Assembly: GCF_025376885.1 (NCBI RefSeq)
Contig: NZ_JAHUBR010000001.1
Location: 620,001 to 684,000 of the forward strand
Direction of reading: 5' to 3'
DNA: 64,000 nucleotides
From: Pseudoruegeria sp. SHC-113
Lineage (GTDB): Bacteria > Pseudomonadota > Alphaproteobacteria > Rhodobacterales > Rhodobacteraceae
Part shown: one piece after another, positions 36,858 to 45,053 of the stretch
Position numbering within the stretch: position 1 is the first letter of the stretch
Layout of the letters: every line of letters begins with the position of its first letter
Made by a program: the position numbers and the translations under genes
The notes under the pieces: generated by a model
What the model saw: only the letters and a program-made list of their open reading frames with translations
The model's database searches: none
Told to the model about the DNA's origin: nothing

Positions 36858-37763
36858 ATGGACCGTTTGACCGAAATGGAAGCCTTCGCCACTGTCGTGG
36901 ATCAGGGAGGGTTTACTGACGCCGCCCGCAAGATGGGGATCTCCAAATCGGCGGTGTCCAAACACGTATCTTCTCTGGAAGCCCGCCTTGGCGCGCGGCT
37001 TCTGAACCGCACCACCCGCCGGGTGAGCCCCACCGAGATTGGCCTTGCCTATTACGATCGCGCCCGCCGGGTGCTGAACGATGCGGGCGAGGCGGATGCG
37101 CTTGTCACCTCGATGCAATCGGCGCCCTCGGGCCTGCTGCGGATCTCCGTGGCCACCGACTTCGGCGTCAATCACCTCTCGCCGGTGCTGGGGGATTTCC
37201 TGCTCGAGTTCCCCGACATCACCGTGAACATGGTGCTCAACAACCGCTACGTGGAGCTGATCAGCGAGGGCTTTGACATGGCCGTGCGCATCGGTGAGCT
37301 GGAAGACAGCTCCCTGCGCGCCCGCAAGCTCACGGAAACCACCAAGCGGATGATCGGCAGCCCGGCCTATTTCGAGAAATACGGCCGCCCGCAGAAGATC
37401 GACGATCTGAACGAGCACAAGCTTCTGCATTATTCCAGCCAGTCCAACGGGGCCGTCTGGAAGCTCACCGCGCCCTCTGGCGAGAAGCGGCAAGTACGCA
37501 CGGCGGGCTGGCTTTCGGTGAACGACGGCCAATCGCTGCTCAATGCCGCGATCTCCGGCCTTGGCATCGCTTACCTGCCGAGCTTCCTCTACGGCGACGC
37601 GCTGAAGAAAGGGCTGGTGGAAGAGGCCATTCCCGATCTGCCGCAAGAGACACAGGGCATCTATGCCGTCTACCCGCCGGGGCGGTTCACCCAGCCCAAG
37701 GTGCGCGCCTTCATCGATTTCCTCGTCAACGCCTTTGCCGAAAAAGGCCCCGACCACTGGTAA
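36858..37763 (+). CDS. LysR-family transcriptional regulator
   Basis: 301 aa. Helix-turn-helix FATVVDQGGFTDAARKMGI followed by SAVSKHVSSLEARLGARLLNR, the CrgA-like subtype, then a substrate-binding domain. ATG 36858 gives the standard N-terminus; the upstream frame to 36780 has no homology. Its target is unknown; it is separated from the FadH-like gene by a terminator, so they need not be coupled. Confidence 0.9.
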   Translation: MDRLTEMEAFATVVDQGGFTDAARKMGISKSAVSKHVSSLEARLGARLLNRTTRRVSPTEIGLAYYDRARRVLNDAGEADALVTSMQSAPSGLLRISVATDFGVNHLSPVLGDFLLEFPDITVNMVLNNRYVELISEGFDMAVRIGELEDSSLRARKLTETTKRMIGSPAYFEKYGRPQKIDDLNEHKLLHYSSQSNGAVWKLTAPSGEKRQVRTAGWLSVNDGQSLLNAAISGLGIAYLPSFLYGDALKKGLVEEAIPDLPQETQGIYAVYPPGRFTQPKVRAFIDFLVNAFAEKGPDHW

Positions 37764-37808
37764 GATTTCAAGGGTTTCCCTCGCGAAGGCATTCCTCCCC
37801 CGCCTTCG

Positions 37809-38759
37809 CTACTGGGTCGAAGTGAGAACCACTTCGACCCGTCTGTTTTGGGTGCGCCCGTCATCTGTCAGGTTGCTGGCGCGCGGGGAGAGGAAGCCCA
37901 TCCCTTCGGCGCTGATCTGCTCCGGGTTCACGCCATGGGCCTGCGTCAGCCGCGCCGCCACAGAGGCGGCGCGTTTCTTTGAAAGCGCTACGTTGCCCTC
38001 CAGCGAGCCTTCCGCATCGGTGTGCCCCACCAGCGCGACCGTGCGTTCCGGGTTGGCCCTAAGATAGGCTGCCAGCGCGCCAAGCGAGTCAAACGGCCCC
38101 TTGCCCAGCTCGGAGGAGCCGGTTTCGAAGGCCAGATCGTCCAGCACCAGATAGCCCGTGCCTTCCAGCCGCTCTGCGAAACTGCCGGGAATGGTGGGCG
38201 TTGGTGCGGTGGTGATGGGCCCCGTTCCACCAGTGCCGCCTGCTTCGCTCTGGTTCGCGGCGGCGGGGCGGATTTCGGTCAGCTGCAGGAAGCCCTCGGT
38301 GGCGCTGCGGCTCACCATGACGCCGAGGTATTCGGCCTCCTGCCCGGTGCCACGCCGGGCGGAAAGGAAACGGAAATCGCCGAGATCCACATGCATCGCC
38401 GGAGCGTTCATCGTGCCGGAGGCAAAGCGGAAATCAAAGCCGCCGCAGGCGTCGGTTTCGCAGGCAAAGAGGATCGTGAAGCCAGCCGCCTCCAGCTGGC
38501 TGCGCAGGGGGGCGATGAGATCCAGCGTCGAGGCGCTGCTGCCAGCGATGCGCCAGGCGCTGCGGCGCAGCTGTCCTTCGGTGGGCAAAAGCTGCGCGCC
38601 GCTCTCCTGCCAGGCCCCGGTGGGCAGCGCGAAGCTGCCGTTGGCCTCTGCCTCTTCCGCAGTCAGCTCCGCCCCTGCGGGCAGGCTCAGCGGGGCAGCC
38701 ATTGCCGCGCCAGAAAGGCAGGCGCAGGCGGCCAGAGCTTGGGCGAAAAGCGCGTTCAT
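37809..38759 (-). CDS. OmpA-family outer-membrane/peptidoglycan protein
   Basis: 316 aa with a signal peptide (ALAACACLSGAAMAAP). The C-terminal about 115 residues are an OmpA/MotB peptidoglycan-binding domain: VALVGHTDAEGSLEGNVALSKKRAASVAARL and INPEQISAEGMG-like segment. The N-terminal part is not a recognised barrel. Start overlaps the AhpD-like stop by ATGA (38756-38759). It probably ties the envelope to peptidoglycan. The cysteine at residue 14 could form a lipobox but the sequence around it (CLSGAA) does not fit well. Confidence 0.85.
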   Translation of the reverse strand: MNALFAQALAACACLSGAAMAAPLSLPAGAELTAEEAEANGSFALPTGAWQESGAQLLPTEGQLRRSAWRIAGSSASTLDLIAPLRSQLEAAGFTILFACETDACGGFDFRFASGTMNAPAMHVDLGDFRFLSARRGTGQEAEYLGVMVSRSATEGFLQLTEIRPAAANQSEAGGTGGTGPITTAPTPTIPGSFAERLEGTGYLVLDDLAFETGSSELGKGPFDSLGALAAYLRANPERTVALVGHTDAEGSLEGNVALSKKRAASVAARLTQAHGVNPEQISAEGMGFLSPRASNLTDDGRTQNRRVEVVLTSTQ

Positions 38760-39331
38760 CGGGATTGCGAATGATACTCGGGGTTGGGCCGCATGTCGGT
38801 GGCCGAAGCGATCCGGTTGCTCATGTTGAAGAACCCGGCCACCGAGGCGATGTCCCAGATGTCGCGCTCCGAAAAGCCCACGCTGCGCAGGCCTTCACGG
38901 TCTTTCTCTTCGATGGTGTAGCTCGCGTTCGTCATCAGCGCGGCGAAATCCAGCATCGCGCGGTGGCGGGCCGTGAGCTTGGCCACGCGGTAGTTCATCA
39001 CCAGCATTTCGCCCAGTTCGGGATCGCCCGAAAGCTCGCGCACCGCCGCGCCATGGGCCACGAGGCAGTAATAGCAGCGGTTGATGGAGGAGACGACGAC
39101 GGCGATCATCTCGCGCTCGAGCTTGCTGAGGCCGGAGTCCGCAAGCATCAGATCGTTGTAGAGCCCGGTGAAAGCGTTCAGCTTCTCGATGTCGAAGGCA
39201 TAGGCCTTCAGCACGTTGGGGATGAGCCCCAGCTTCTCGGTGCAGATGTCGAAGTATTTCTGGATGTCGGCGGGCAGCGGATCCACCATCGGCAGATCCA
39301 GCGCCGTCGGCTGGGTGTCTTCTGTTGTCAC
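38756..39331 (-). CDS. AhpD-like peroxidase-related protein
   Basis: 191 aa, all-helical carboxymuconolactone decarboxylase-like fold. RCYYCLVAHGAAV carries the CxxC-H-type redox site (Cys-Tyr-Tyr-Cys here) typical of peroxidase-related AhpD family members. The start is a GTG at 39331 that overlaps the GNAT stop (GTGA), and this gives the family's N-terminus; longer reading to 39478 is antisense-like. Likely redox or peroxide-related; actual substrate unknown. Confidence 0.85.
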   Translation of the reverse strand: MTTEDTQPTALDLPMVDPLPADIQKYFDICTEKLGLIPNVLKAYAFDIEKLNAFTGLYNDLMLADSGLSKLEREMIAVVVSSINRCYYCLVAHGAAVRELSGDPELGEMLVMNYRVAKLTARHRAMLDFAALMTNASYTIEEKDREGLRSVGFSERDIWDIASVAGFFNMSNRIASATDMRPNPEYHSQSR

Positions 39332-40071
39332 GTGTCTGGTGCCCCGGCGGATGCCAATTGTCGGTAGTGGTAGGTTTCCACAGATGCCATGCCGAGGGAA
39401 GCATAGAGCGCGTTGGCTGGCATGTTTTCGCGCGTCACGGCGAGCGCCATCCAGCGCGCACCGGCCTTTTGCGCCCATTGCGCGGCCACGCCCATCATCT
39501 TGCGGGCGGCCTGCTTGCGGCGCATCTGCGGGGAGACTTCGAGCGCGTGGAGCATGGCTATTTCCCCGTGCAGCGCCACGAAGGCCGTGCCCGCCGCCCG
39601 GGCTTCGGCGCGGCCCAGAATGGCGGCCTTTGGGCCTTGCGCGCGCGGCATCACCGCCAGCCGCGCCGCGCCGATCCCGGCTTCGGCCCAGATTTCCTCC
39701 TGAATGGCGAGCGGGGGCCAGATGGCGAAGCCAGAAAGCCGTTCGGTGTCGATCGCGGCGAGGGCCTCGATGGGGGCCACGTAGAGCCGGACCGGGTCCA
39801 CAAGTGCGTAGCCGCGCGCCGCGAGTGCGGTATCGAGCGCGGAATCCTCCGGGCGGATCATGAAGAGGGGGTCTTGCCCAAGCGCGTGCATGGCGGCCTC
39901 GGCCTGCGGGATGTCGGCCTCAGACACGGGGCCTGCCGGTGTCGCCGCCGAAACGCGTTTGCCGCCACCGGCGCCGAAGCGGATGTGCCAAGGGCCGATC
40001 GTTTCGAGCCGTGCGGCAGGCCATGTGGCTTCCAAGGCTGCGAAGAGCGCCGCCCGGTCGGGGCTTTGCAT
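39328..40071 (-). CDS. GNAT-family N-acetyltransferase
   Basis: 247 aa. The GNAT fold lies in the C-terminal half: EIAMLHALEVSPQMRRKQAARKMM is the acetyl-CoA binding A motif (R/Q-x-x-A-type loop) and MPANALYASLGM is the B motif. The N-terminal half is a divergent, GNAT-like repeat. The acceptor substrate is unknown. It starts at 40071, sharing one base with the CinA-like stop (TGATG), and ends overlapping the AhpD-like gene. Confidence 0.82.
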   Translation of the reverse strand: MQSPDRAALFAALEATWPAARLETIGPWHIRFGAGGGKRVSAATPAGPVSEADIPQAEAAMHALGQDPLFMIRPEDSALDTALAARGYALVDPVRLYVAPIEALAAIDTERLSGFAIWPPLAIQEEIWAEAGIGAARLAVMPRAQGPKAAILGRAEARAAGTAFVALHGEIAMLHALEVSPQMRRKQAARKMMGVAAQWAQKAGARWMALAVTRENMPANALYASLGMASVETYHYRQLASAGAPDT

Positions 40072-40799
40072 CAGAGCGCGCCCTCGAATTCCTGCGCGAG
40101 CCGGGTCATGGCGGCATCAATCCGCGCCCCATCCGTGCCCCGGATCACGATATTGGCCCCGTAAGCGCCGTCCTGCTGGAAGGGGTAGGAGCCGATGGAG
40201 AGATCAGCGAAATCCGCCGCCAGCGCGGCCAGCGGCCCGGCGATATCGCCCTCGCCCCGGTTGATGCGCAGCGATTGCGACAGCAGCGGCGCGCCGCCGG
40301 TAAGTGTGGGAAGCACCGAGGCCACCATGGCCTGAAACACCGAAGGCACCCCGGCCATCACATGCACATTCTGCAGGGTGAAGCCCGGCGCGATGGAGAC
40401 GGGGTTGTCGATCAGCGCCGCGCCATCAGGGATGCGAGCCATGCGCAGGCGGGCCTCGTTCAGCTCGCGCCCCGTGGCCTCGTAGTGATCGGCCAGCAGC
40501 TTGCGGGCATCGGCGCGCACGGTGATCGGCGTGTCGAAAGCGGCGGCGATGCATTCGGCGGTGATGTCGTCATGGGTGGGGCCGATGCCGCCGGAGGTGA
40601 ACAGGTGATCAGCGGAGGCCGAAAGCGCCTGCACCGCCTTGATGATCGCGGCGCGATCATCGGCCACCACGCGCACCTCGACCAGGTCGATCCCCTGTTT
40701 GGCCAGTTCCCCGGCGAGGAAATGCATGTTGGAATCGCGGGTGCGGCCCGAGAGGATCTCGTCCCCGATCACGAGCATGGCGGCGGTGGGGTTGGGCAT
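40071..40799 (-). CDS. CinA-like molybdopterin-binding domain protein
   Basis: 242 aa. Contains the MoaB/CinA N-terminal domain: MLVIGDEILSGRTRDSN, HLFTSGGIGPTHDDIT and VHVMAGVPSVFQAM. The C-terminal nicotinamide-nucleotide amidohydrolase domain of full CinA is missing, so it is the single-domain type, likely a nucleotide pyrophosphatase of the COG1058 group. ATG 40799 was chosen; 40850 would overlap sfsA's start. Divergent from sfsA. Confidence 0.88.
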   Translation of the reverse strand: MPNPTAAMLVIGDEILSGRTRDSNMHFLAGELAKQGIDLVEVRVVADDRAAIIKAVQALSASADHLFTSGGIGPTHDDITAECIAAAFDTPITVRADARKLLADHYEATGRELNEARLRMARIPDGAALIDNPVSIAPGFTLQNVHVMAGVPSVFQAMVASVLPTLTGGAPLLSQSLRINRGEGDIAGPLAALAADFADLSIGSYPFQQDGAYGANIVIRGTDGARIDAAMTRLAQEFEGAL

Positions 40800-40848
40800 G
40801 GTGGGGCTCCGTCTTGCCGGGTGGTTGGCTTCGGTATAGGCCTGCGCC

Positions 40849-41556
40849 ATGCGCTTTCAAACCCCTCTCGTGCCCGCCACGCTGATCCGCCGCTACAAAC
40901 GTTTCCTCGCCGATGTGCGGCTTGAGGATGGCCGCGAGGTGGTGGCCCATTGCCCCAATCCCGGCGGTATGATCGGGCTGCAGGAGGAGGGGATACGGAT
41001 TTGGCTCGAGCCCAACGACGACCCGAAGAAGAAGCTGAAATACGGCTGGCGGCTGGTGGAGCACGAGGGCGGCCACTGGACGGGGATCGACACCGGCGTG
41101 CCGAACCGGGTGGTGAAGGAAGCGCTGCAGGCGCGCGAGATCCCGGCGCTTTCCGCTTACTCGGGCGTGCGGCCCGAGGCGAAATATGGCGCGTCGAGCC
41201 GGGTGGATTTTCTGCTCACCGAGCCGGGTCTGCCCGATTGCTACGTGGAAGTGAAAAACGTCCATCTGCGGCGGCAGGGCGATCTGGCGGAGTTTCCCGA
41301 CAGTGTCACCGCGCGCGGGCGCAAGCATCTGGGGGAACTGGCGGCGATGGTGGCGGAAGGCCACCGTGCGGTGATGCTTTACCTCGTGCAACGCACCGAT
41401 TGCGCTCGCTTTGCGCTGGCGGCGGATATGGACCCGGCTTATGCGGCGGCTTTCGTTGAAGCGCGGGCTGCCGGGGTGGAGGCGCTCTGCCATGGCACGC
41501 GGATTTCGCCGGAAGGGGTTTGGCTGGCAGGAGAGCTTCCGGTGGAAGATGTTTAA
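40849..41556 (+). CDS. sfsA: SfsA (sugar fermentation stimulation) homologue
   Basis: 235 aa, full length. The family's core motifs are visible: RRYKRFLADVRLEDG, AHCPNPGGMIGL, the nuclease-like VDFLLTEPGLPDCYVEVKNV and DCARFALAADMDP near the C-terminus. SfsA family members have a PD-(D/E)xK-like nuclease fold; the physiological role is not settled. Divergent from the CinA-like gene with a 49-bp gap, so the two share a promoter region. Confidence 0.93.
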   Translation: MRFQTPLVPATLIRRYKRFLADVRLEDGREVVAHCPNPGGMIGLQEEGIRIWLEPNDDPKKKLKYGWRLVEHEGGHWTGIDTGVPNRVVKEALQAREIPALSAYSGVRPEAKYGASSRVDFLLTEPGLPDCYVEVKNVHLRRQGDLAEFPDSVTARGRKHLGELAAMVAEGHRAVMLYLVQRTDCARFALAADMDPAYAAAFVEARAAGVEALCHGTRISPEGVWLAGELPVEDV

Positions 41557-41807
41557 GGTTCTGAAAAAGTAAAGGAAATGCTGAGCTCTGGCGTGAAGGG
41601 CAGCCCCCATCCGCCGGGTGGGGGTGAAGCCCCCGCCCGAAGCGGGCGGACGGGGGCTGCCCGGCGTGCCGCCGGGCGAAAGGGGATCATCCTTTCTGGA
41701 AGCCTCCCTCGTCGCTGGCGTTTGAATATGCCGTGCCCTTCCCCCACTGGCACTTTCCGCGCAAAACCCTTATCTGTAGCGCGCACTCAACTGTTCGGAG
41801 CATTCCC
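41557..41807. other. intergenic region with a large hairpin
   Basis: No gene. A long imperfect hairpin at 41599-41661 (arms GGCAGCCCCC / GGGGGCTGCC, with nested GGGTGGGGG / CCCCCGCCC) probably ends sfsA. The last about 100 bp before the TTG start of map hold its promoter and the ribosome site GGAG at 41797-41800. Confidence 0.55.
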
Positions 41808-42620
41808 TTGGACGATAGCCGTGGCCGCCTGACCCGTGACGGAATCCGCATTTACCCGCAGGATGCCTTTGCCGGCATGCATGCCGCTGGCCGCGTGGCC
41901 GCGGAAATCCTCGATGGCGTCGCCGCCCTCGTGATTCCCGGCGCGACGACGGGCGAGCTGGATCAATGGATCACCGATCAGGTCGAGGCCATGGGCGCGA
42001 CATCGGCCACCATCGGCTACAAGGGCTACCAGCACGCCTCCTGCATCTCGGTGAACCATGTCGTCTGCCACGGTATCCCCGGTGAGAAGAAGCTCAAGGA
42101 TGGCGACATCCTGAACATCGACGTCACCGTGATCGTGGATGGCTGGTACGGCGACACGAGCCGGATGTATGTGGCCGGGAAGCTGCCGCGCAAGGCGGAG
42201 CGGCTCATTCAGGTGACGCATGACTCCCTGATGAAGGGCATCGAGGCGGTGAAGCCGGGCAACACCTTCGGCGACATCGGTCACGCGATCCAGAGCTACG
42301 CCGAGAGCCACCGCATGTCGGTGGTGCGCGATTTCTGCGGCCACGGGCTCGGCCGCGTGTTCCACGCGCCGCCCAACGTGCTGCACTATGGCCGCCCGGG
42401 CTCCGGCCCGGTGCTGGAAGAGGGCATGTTCTTCACCATCGAGCCGATGATCAATCTGGGCCGCCCGGAAACCAAGGTTCTGGCCGACGATTGGACAGCC
42501 GTGACCCGCGACAAAAGCCTCTCGGCGCAGTTCGAGCACTCCGTGGGCGTGACGGCTGATGGCGTGGAAATCTTCACGCTCTCCCCGGCCGGGCGCTTCC
42601 ACCCCACTTACGGGGAATAA
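41808..42620 (+). CDS. map: methionine aminopeptidase type I
   Basis: 270 aa. The five metal ligands fit: Asp105 and Asp116 (NIDVTVI and GDTS), His179 (CGHG), Glu212 (TIEPM) and Glu243 (FEHSVGV). It removes the initiator methionine. I chose TTG 41808 because GGAG lies 7 nt upstream and it yields the expected N-terminus DDSRGRLTRDGIRIY; the ATG at 41733 would add 25 residues that look unrelated. It is separated from the next gene by 86 bp. Confidence 0.92.
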   Translation: MDDSRGRLTRDGIRIYPQDAFAGMHAAGRVAAEILDGVAALVIPGATTGELDQWITDQVEAMGATSATIGYKGYQHASCISVNHVVCHGIPGEKKLKDGDILNIDVTVIVDGWYGDTSRMYVAGKLPRKAERLIQVTHDSLMKGIEAVKPGNTFGDIGHAIQSYAESHRMSVVRDFCGHGLGRVFHAPPNVLHYGRPGSGPVLEEGMFFTIEPMINLGRPETKVLADDWTAVTRDKSLSAQFEHSVGVTADGVEIFTLSPAGRFHPTYGE

Positions 42621-42706
42621 GCGGCGGTTTTTCCCCCTTCGCCTTGCGCGCTTGATCCCGGTTGCCGCTTTGGCAATGCTGGCGGGCAGGGAAGGGGAAA
42701 TCGGCT

Positions 42707-43582
42707 GTGTCACACCATCTTCTGCGCATCACGGATCTGAAGCCGCGCCAGATCGACTATGTCCTGCAACGGGCGATCACGCTGGGGCGCGATTTCGCGG
42801 CGGGGGGCATGGCTCCGGTGCTGGCCGGGCGCCGCGTGGCGCTGATCAACGGGGACCGCGGCTGGCGCAACCCGGTGGCGATGGAGCTTGGGCTTGCCGC
42901 CATGGGCGCCCATTGCGTTCAGGTGCCGGTGGGGCTTGCGGGGGCGGAAAGCCCGCGCGATCTGGCCCGCTATCTGGCGAACTGGTTCGATCTGGTGGCG
43001 ATCCGCACCCCCTCGCTTGGCGCGCTGGACGTCTTTGCCGATGCCTGCGCGCTGCCCGTGCTGAACCTGCGCACCAAGCAGAACCACCCCTTTGAGGTCC
43101 TTGGTGATCTCTCCTACGTGCGCGCCCTGCGGGGCGGCATCGAAGGCTTGCGCGTGGCCGTTGTGGGGCCGGACGCCAATATCCTTGCCTCATGGGCGGA
43201 GGCCGCCGTGGCCCTGCCGATAGAGGTGGTGCAGATCGCCCCGCCTGCGCGTTGGCTGGCCCCCTCCCGCTACCCGACGGACCGCCTGCAGGTTTCCGAT
43301 GACATGGGCGAACTGGCCCGTGCCGATGCCATTGTCACCGATTGCTGGCCACGCGGGGCGGAAGAGGCTGAGATGGCCCCGTTCCGCATCGAGGCCGCTC
43401 ATCTGGACGCCACCAAACCCGGCTGCCTCTTCATCCCGTGCCCACCCGTCACGCGCGGTGAGGAGGTGAGCGCGGCAGCTATGGATCACCCCCGCTGCGT
43501 GGCCTATGCGGCCAAGGCGCAGCTGATGCATGTGCAGACGGCCTTTGCCGAGGCGGTGCTGACGGAGCGGTTGCCGTCTTGA
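42707..43582 (+). CDS. ornithine-carbamoyltransferase-like paralogue, altered active site
   Basis: 291 aa with the aspartate/ornithine carbamoyltransferase fold. It keeps QNHPFEVLGD (His127, Pro128), the Rossmann start LRVAVVGPDANILASWAEAA and RGEEVS plus LMHVQTAFAEAV at the end. But where the family has SxRT it has GDRGWRN (about 49-55), where OTC has SMG it has PRG (TDCWPRG 211-217), and HCLP is PCPP (244-247). Both the carbamoyl-phosphate and ornithine sites are thus changed. GTG 42707 has AAGGGGAAA upstream. Its function may differ from true OTC. Confidence 0.8.
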   Translation: MSHHLLRITDLKPRQIDYVLQRAITLGRDFAAGGMAPVLAGRRVALINGDRGWRNPVAMELGLAAMGAHCVQVPVGLAGAESPRDLARYLANWFDLVAIRTPSLGALDVFADACALPVLNLRTKQNHPFEVLGDLSYVRALRGGIEGLRVAVVGPDANILASWAEAAVALPIEVVQIAPPARWLAPSRYPTDRLQVSDDMGELARADAIVTDCWPRGAEEAEMAPFRIEAAHLDATKPGCLFIPCPPVTRGEEVSAAAMDHPRCVAYAAKAQLMHVQTAFAEAVLTERLPS

Positions 43583-43612
43583 ATGCCAGATTGTGTATTT
43601 GGTTTGAACAGA

Positions 43613-43703
43613 AGCGCCGCTTCCGCGGGGTGGCGCAATCGCGTCGCCAGTTTTGCCGGAGGCAAACCTCCGGTTTGACGGGGGCGGAACGGCGCGGCCC
43701 AAC
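43613..43703. repeat. dispersed structured repeat B, copy 2
   Basis: Same 90-bp unit as 17395-17484 with a few substitutions and one inserted base; contains the same two hairpins. It lies 30 bp behind the carbamoyltransferase-like gene and before the minus-strand small gene. Probably a terminator-like element of a dispersed family. Confidence 0.7.
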
Positions 43704-43736
43704 AGTGCCTGTTAGGCACGAGATAAGAAATCGATG

Positions 43737-43922
43737 TTAGGGCAGTTCTGTTTTTCGTTCCGCCTCCATCCGCCGCCAGATCAGCAGAAACAGCGTTTCA
43801 CCGCCGGCCGCCGTAGCCACATCGCTCATCAGCGGCCAGAGAGACTGCGCCGGCGCAGGGGCCGCTTTCGCCTGTTTCGGCGCGGCAGTGGCGTAGTCGT
43901 CGGTGTAGCCGGTCTCTGTCAG
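43737..43922 (-). CDS. small protein with CTG start, coupled to rsmD
   Basis: 61 codons that read well as a protein: acidic N-terminus (TETGYTDDY), Ala/Pro/Lys linker, then a hydrophobic-basic helix (GGETLFLLIWRRMEAERK). There is no ATG, GTG or TTG at the front. A CTG overlaps the rsmD stop (CTGA, 43919-43922) and has GGAG 8 nt upstream, so I take it as the start. No family recognised. Coding is supported by the clean open frame and codon use; a start further in (ATG inside LMSDV) is possible but gives only 30 residues. Confidence 0.45.
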   Translation of the reverse strand: MTETGYTDDYATAAPKQAKAAPAPAQSLWPLMSDVATAAGGETLFLLIWRRMEAERKTELP

Positions 43923-44479
43923 GGGGTGGGCTCCAGAAAGGTGATCACCGTGTCACCATAGCGCTTTTCGCCCAGCACGCCAAATCCGGCCGGGGCGCTG
44001 GCCGCGTTGTCCTCGAAAACGATCAGCGCGCCCTCTGCGATCCAGCCGCCCGCCACGGCGCTCTCAAGCGCCTTCTGCCCCAACCCTTTGCCGTAGGGCG
44101 GATCGAGGAAGATCAGATCAAACCCGGCCCCTGTGTTGGCGGGCAGCCGCGTGGCGTCGCGCCGGATCAGACGGCTCTCGCCTTCCGCGCGGCACAGGCG
44201 GATGTTCTCGGAAATCAGCGCCTGCGCCTTGCGGCCATCGTCCACGAAACAGGCTTCCGCCGCCCCGCGCGACAGCGCCTCAAGCCCCAGCGCGCCGGTG
44301 CCTGCAAACAGATCTAAGACGCGCGCGTCCTCAATCGGATCGCCGAACTTCCCGCCCAGAAGCGTGTTGAACAGGCTCTCGCGCACGCGATCGGTTGTCG
44401 GGCGCAGATGCGCGCCCGCGTCGCCCTTGCCAACCGAGGCAAGGGCCTTGCCCCGAAAGCTGCCGGCAATGATGCGCAT
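43919..44479 (-). CDS. rsmD: 16S rRNA (guanine966-N2)-methyltransferase RsmD
   Basis: 186 aa. Family N-terminus MRIIAGSFRGKAL, TDRVRESLFNTLL, motif I VLDLFAGTGALGLEALSRGA and the catalytic DPPY (LIFLDPPYGKGL). It modifies G966 in 16S rRNA during 30S assembly. Divergent from the peroxiredoxin gene with about 80 bp between starts. The stop overlaps the putative CTG-started small gene. Confidence 0.95.
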   Translation of the reverse strand: MRIIAGSFRGKALASVGKGDAGAHLRPTTDRVRESLFNTLLGGKFGDPIEDARVLDLFAGTGALGLEALSRGAAEACFVDDGRKAQALISENIRLCRAEGESRLIRRDATRLPANTGAGFDLIFLDPPYGKGLGQKALESAVAGGWIAEGALIVFEDNAASAPAGFGVLGEKRYGDTVITFLEPTP

Positions 44480-44561
44480 GCTGCGGTTTCCCTCTGGTTT
44501 TGAACCCCGCGGAGCCTATATCTGCCGTTCATGGAAACGCAATCGCGAACAGGGAACTGAC

Positions 44562-45053
44562 ATGACGATTTCCGTAGGAAACAAACTGCCGACGGCTGAG
44601 CTTTTCACCATCGGGGAGGCCGGCCCCGCGCAGGTGTCGCTGGGCGACAAGCTCGCCGGGCGCAAAGTGGTGATTTTCGGCCTGCCGGGCGCCTACACGG
44701 GCACCTGCTCCACCGCCCATGTGCCGAGCTTCATGCGCACCAAGGAGGCCTTCGCGGCCAAGGGCGTGGACGAGATCATCTGCGTGTCGGTCAACGATCC
44801 GTTCGTGATGAAAGCCTGGGGCGAGGCCACCGGTGCCACCGAAGCCGGCCTCACCTTCCTCGGTGACAGCATGGCCGCTTTCACCAAGGCCATCGGCATG
44901 GATTTCACCGCGCCCCCGGCCGGGCTGGTGGACCGCTCCAAACGCTATGCGATGCTGGTGGACGATGGCACGGTGACGGTGCTCAACGTCGAGGAAAACC
45001 CTGGCGTTTGCGAAACCTCCGCTGGGGAAGCCCTGCTGGAGCAGATCGCCTGA
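44562..45053 (+). CDS. peroxiredoxin (PrxV-like)
   Basis: 163 aa. Peroxidatic cysteine Cys49 in YTGTCSTAHVPSF; family segments LPGAYTGTC, ICVSVNDPFVMKAW and GMDFTAPPAGLVDRSKRYAMLVDDG place it with the PRX5/glutaredoxin-dependent peroxiredoxins. Reduces organic and hydrogen peroxides. ATG 44562 starts the domain cleanly. A terminator follows at 45085-45118. Confidence 0.92.
   Translation: MTISVGNKLPTAELFTIGEAGPAQVSLGDKLAGRKVVIFGLPGAYTGTCSTAHVPSFMRTKEAFAAKGVDEIICVSVNDPFVMKAWGEATGATEAGLTFLGDSMAAFTKAIGMDFTAPPAGLVDRSKRYAMLVDDGTVTVLNVEENPGVCETSAGEALLEQIA

Noticed and set aside
41733-41807. ATG start for methionine aminopeptidase
   Set aside because: The added 25 residues (PFPHWHFPRKT...) do not look like the family and there is no ribosome site; TTG 41808 fits better.
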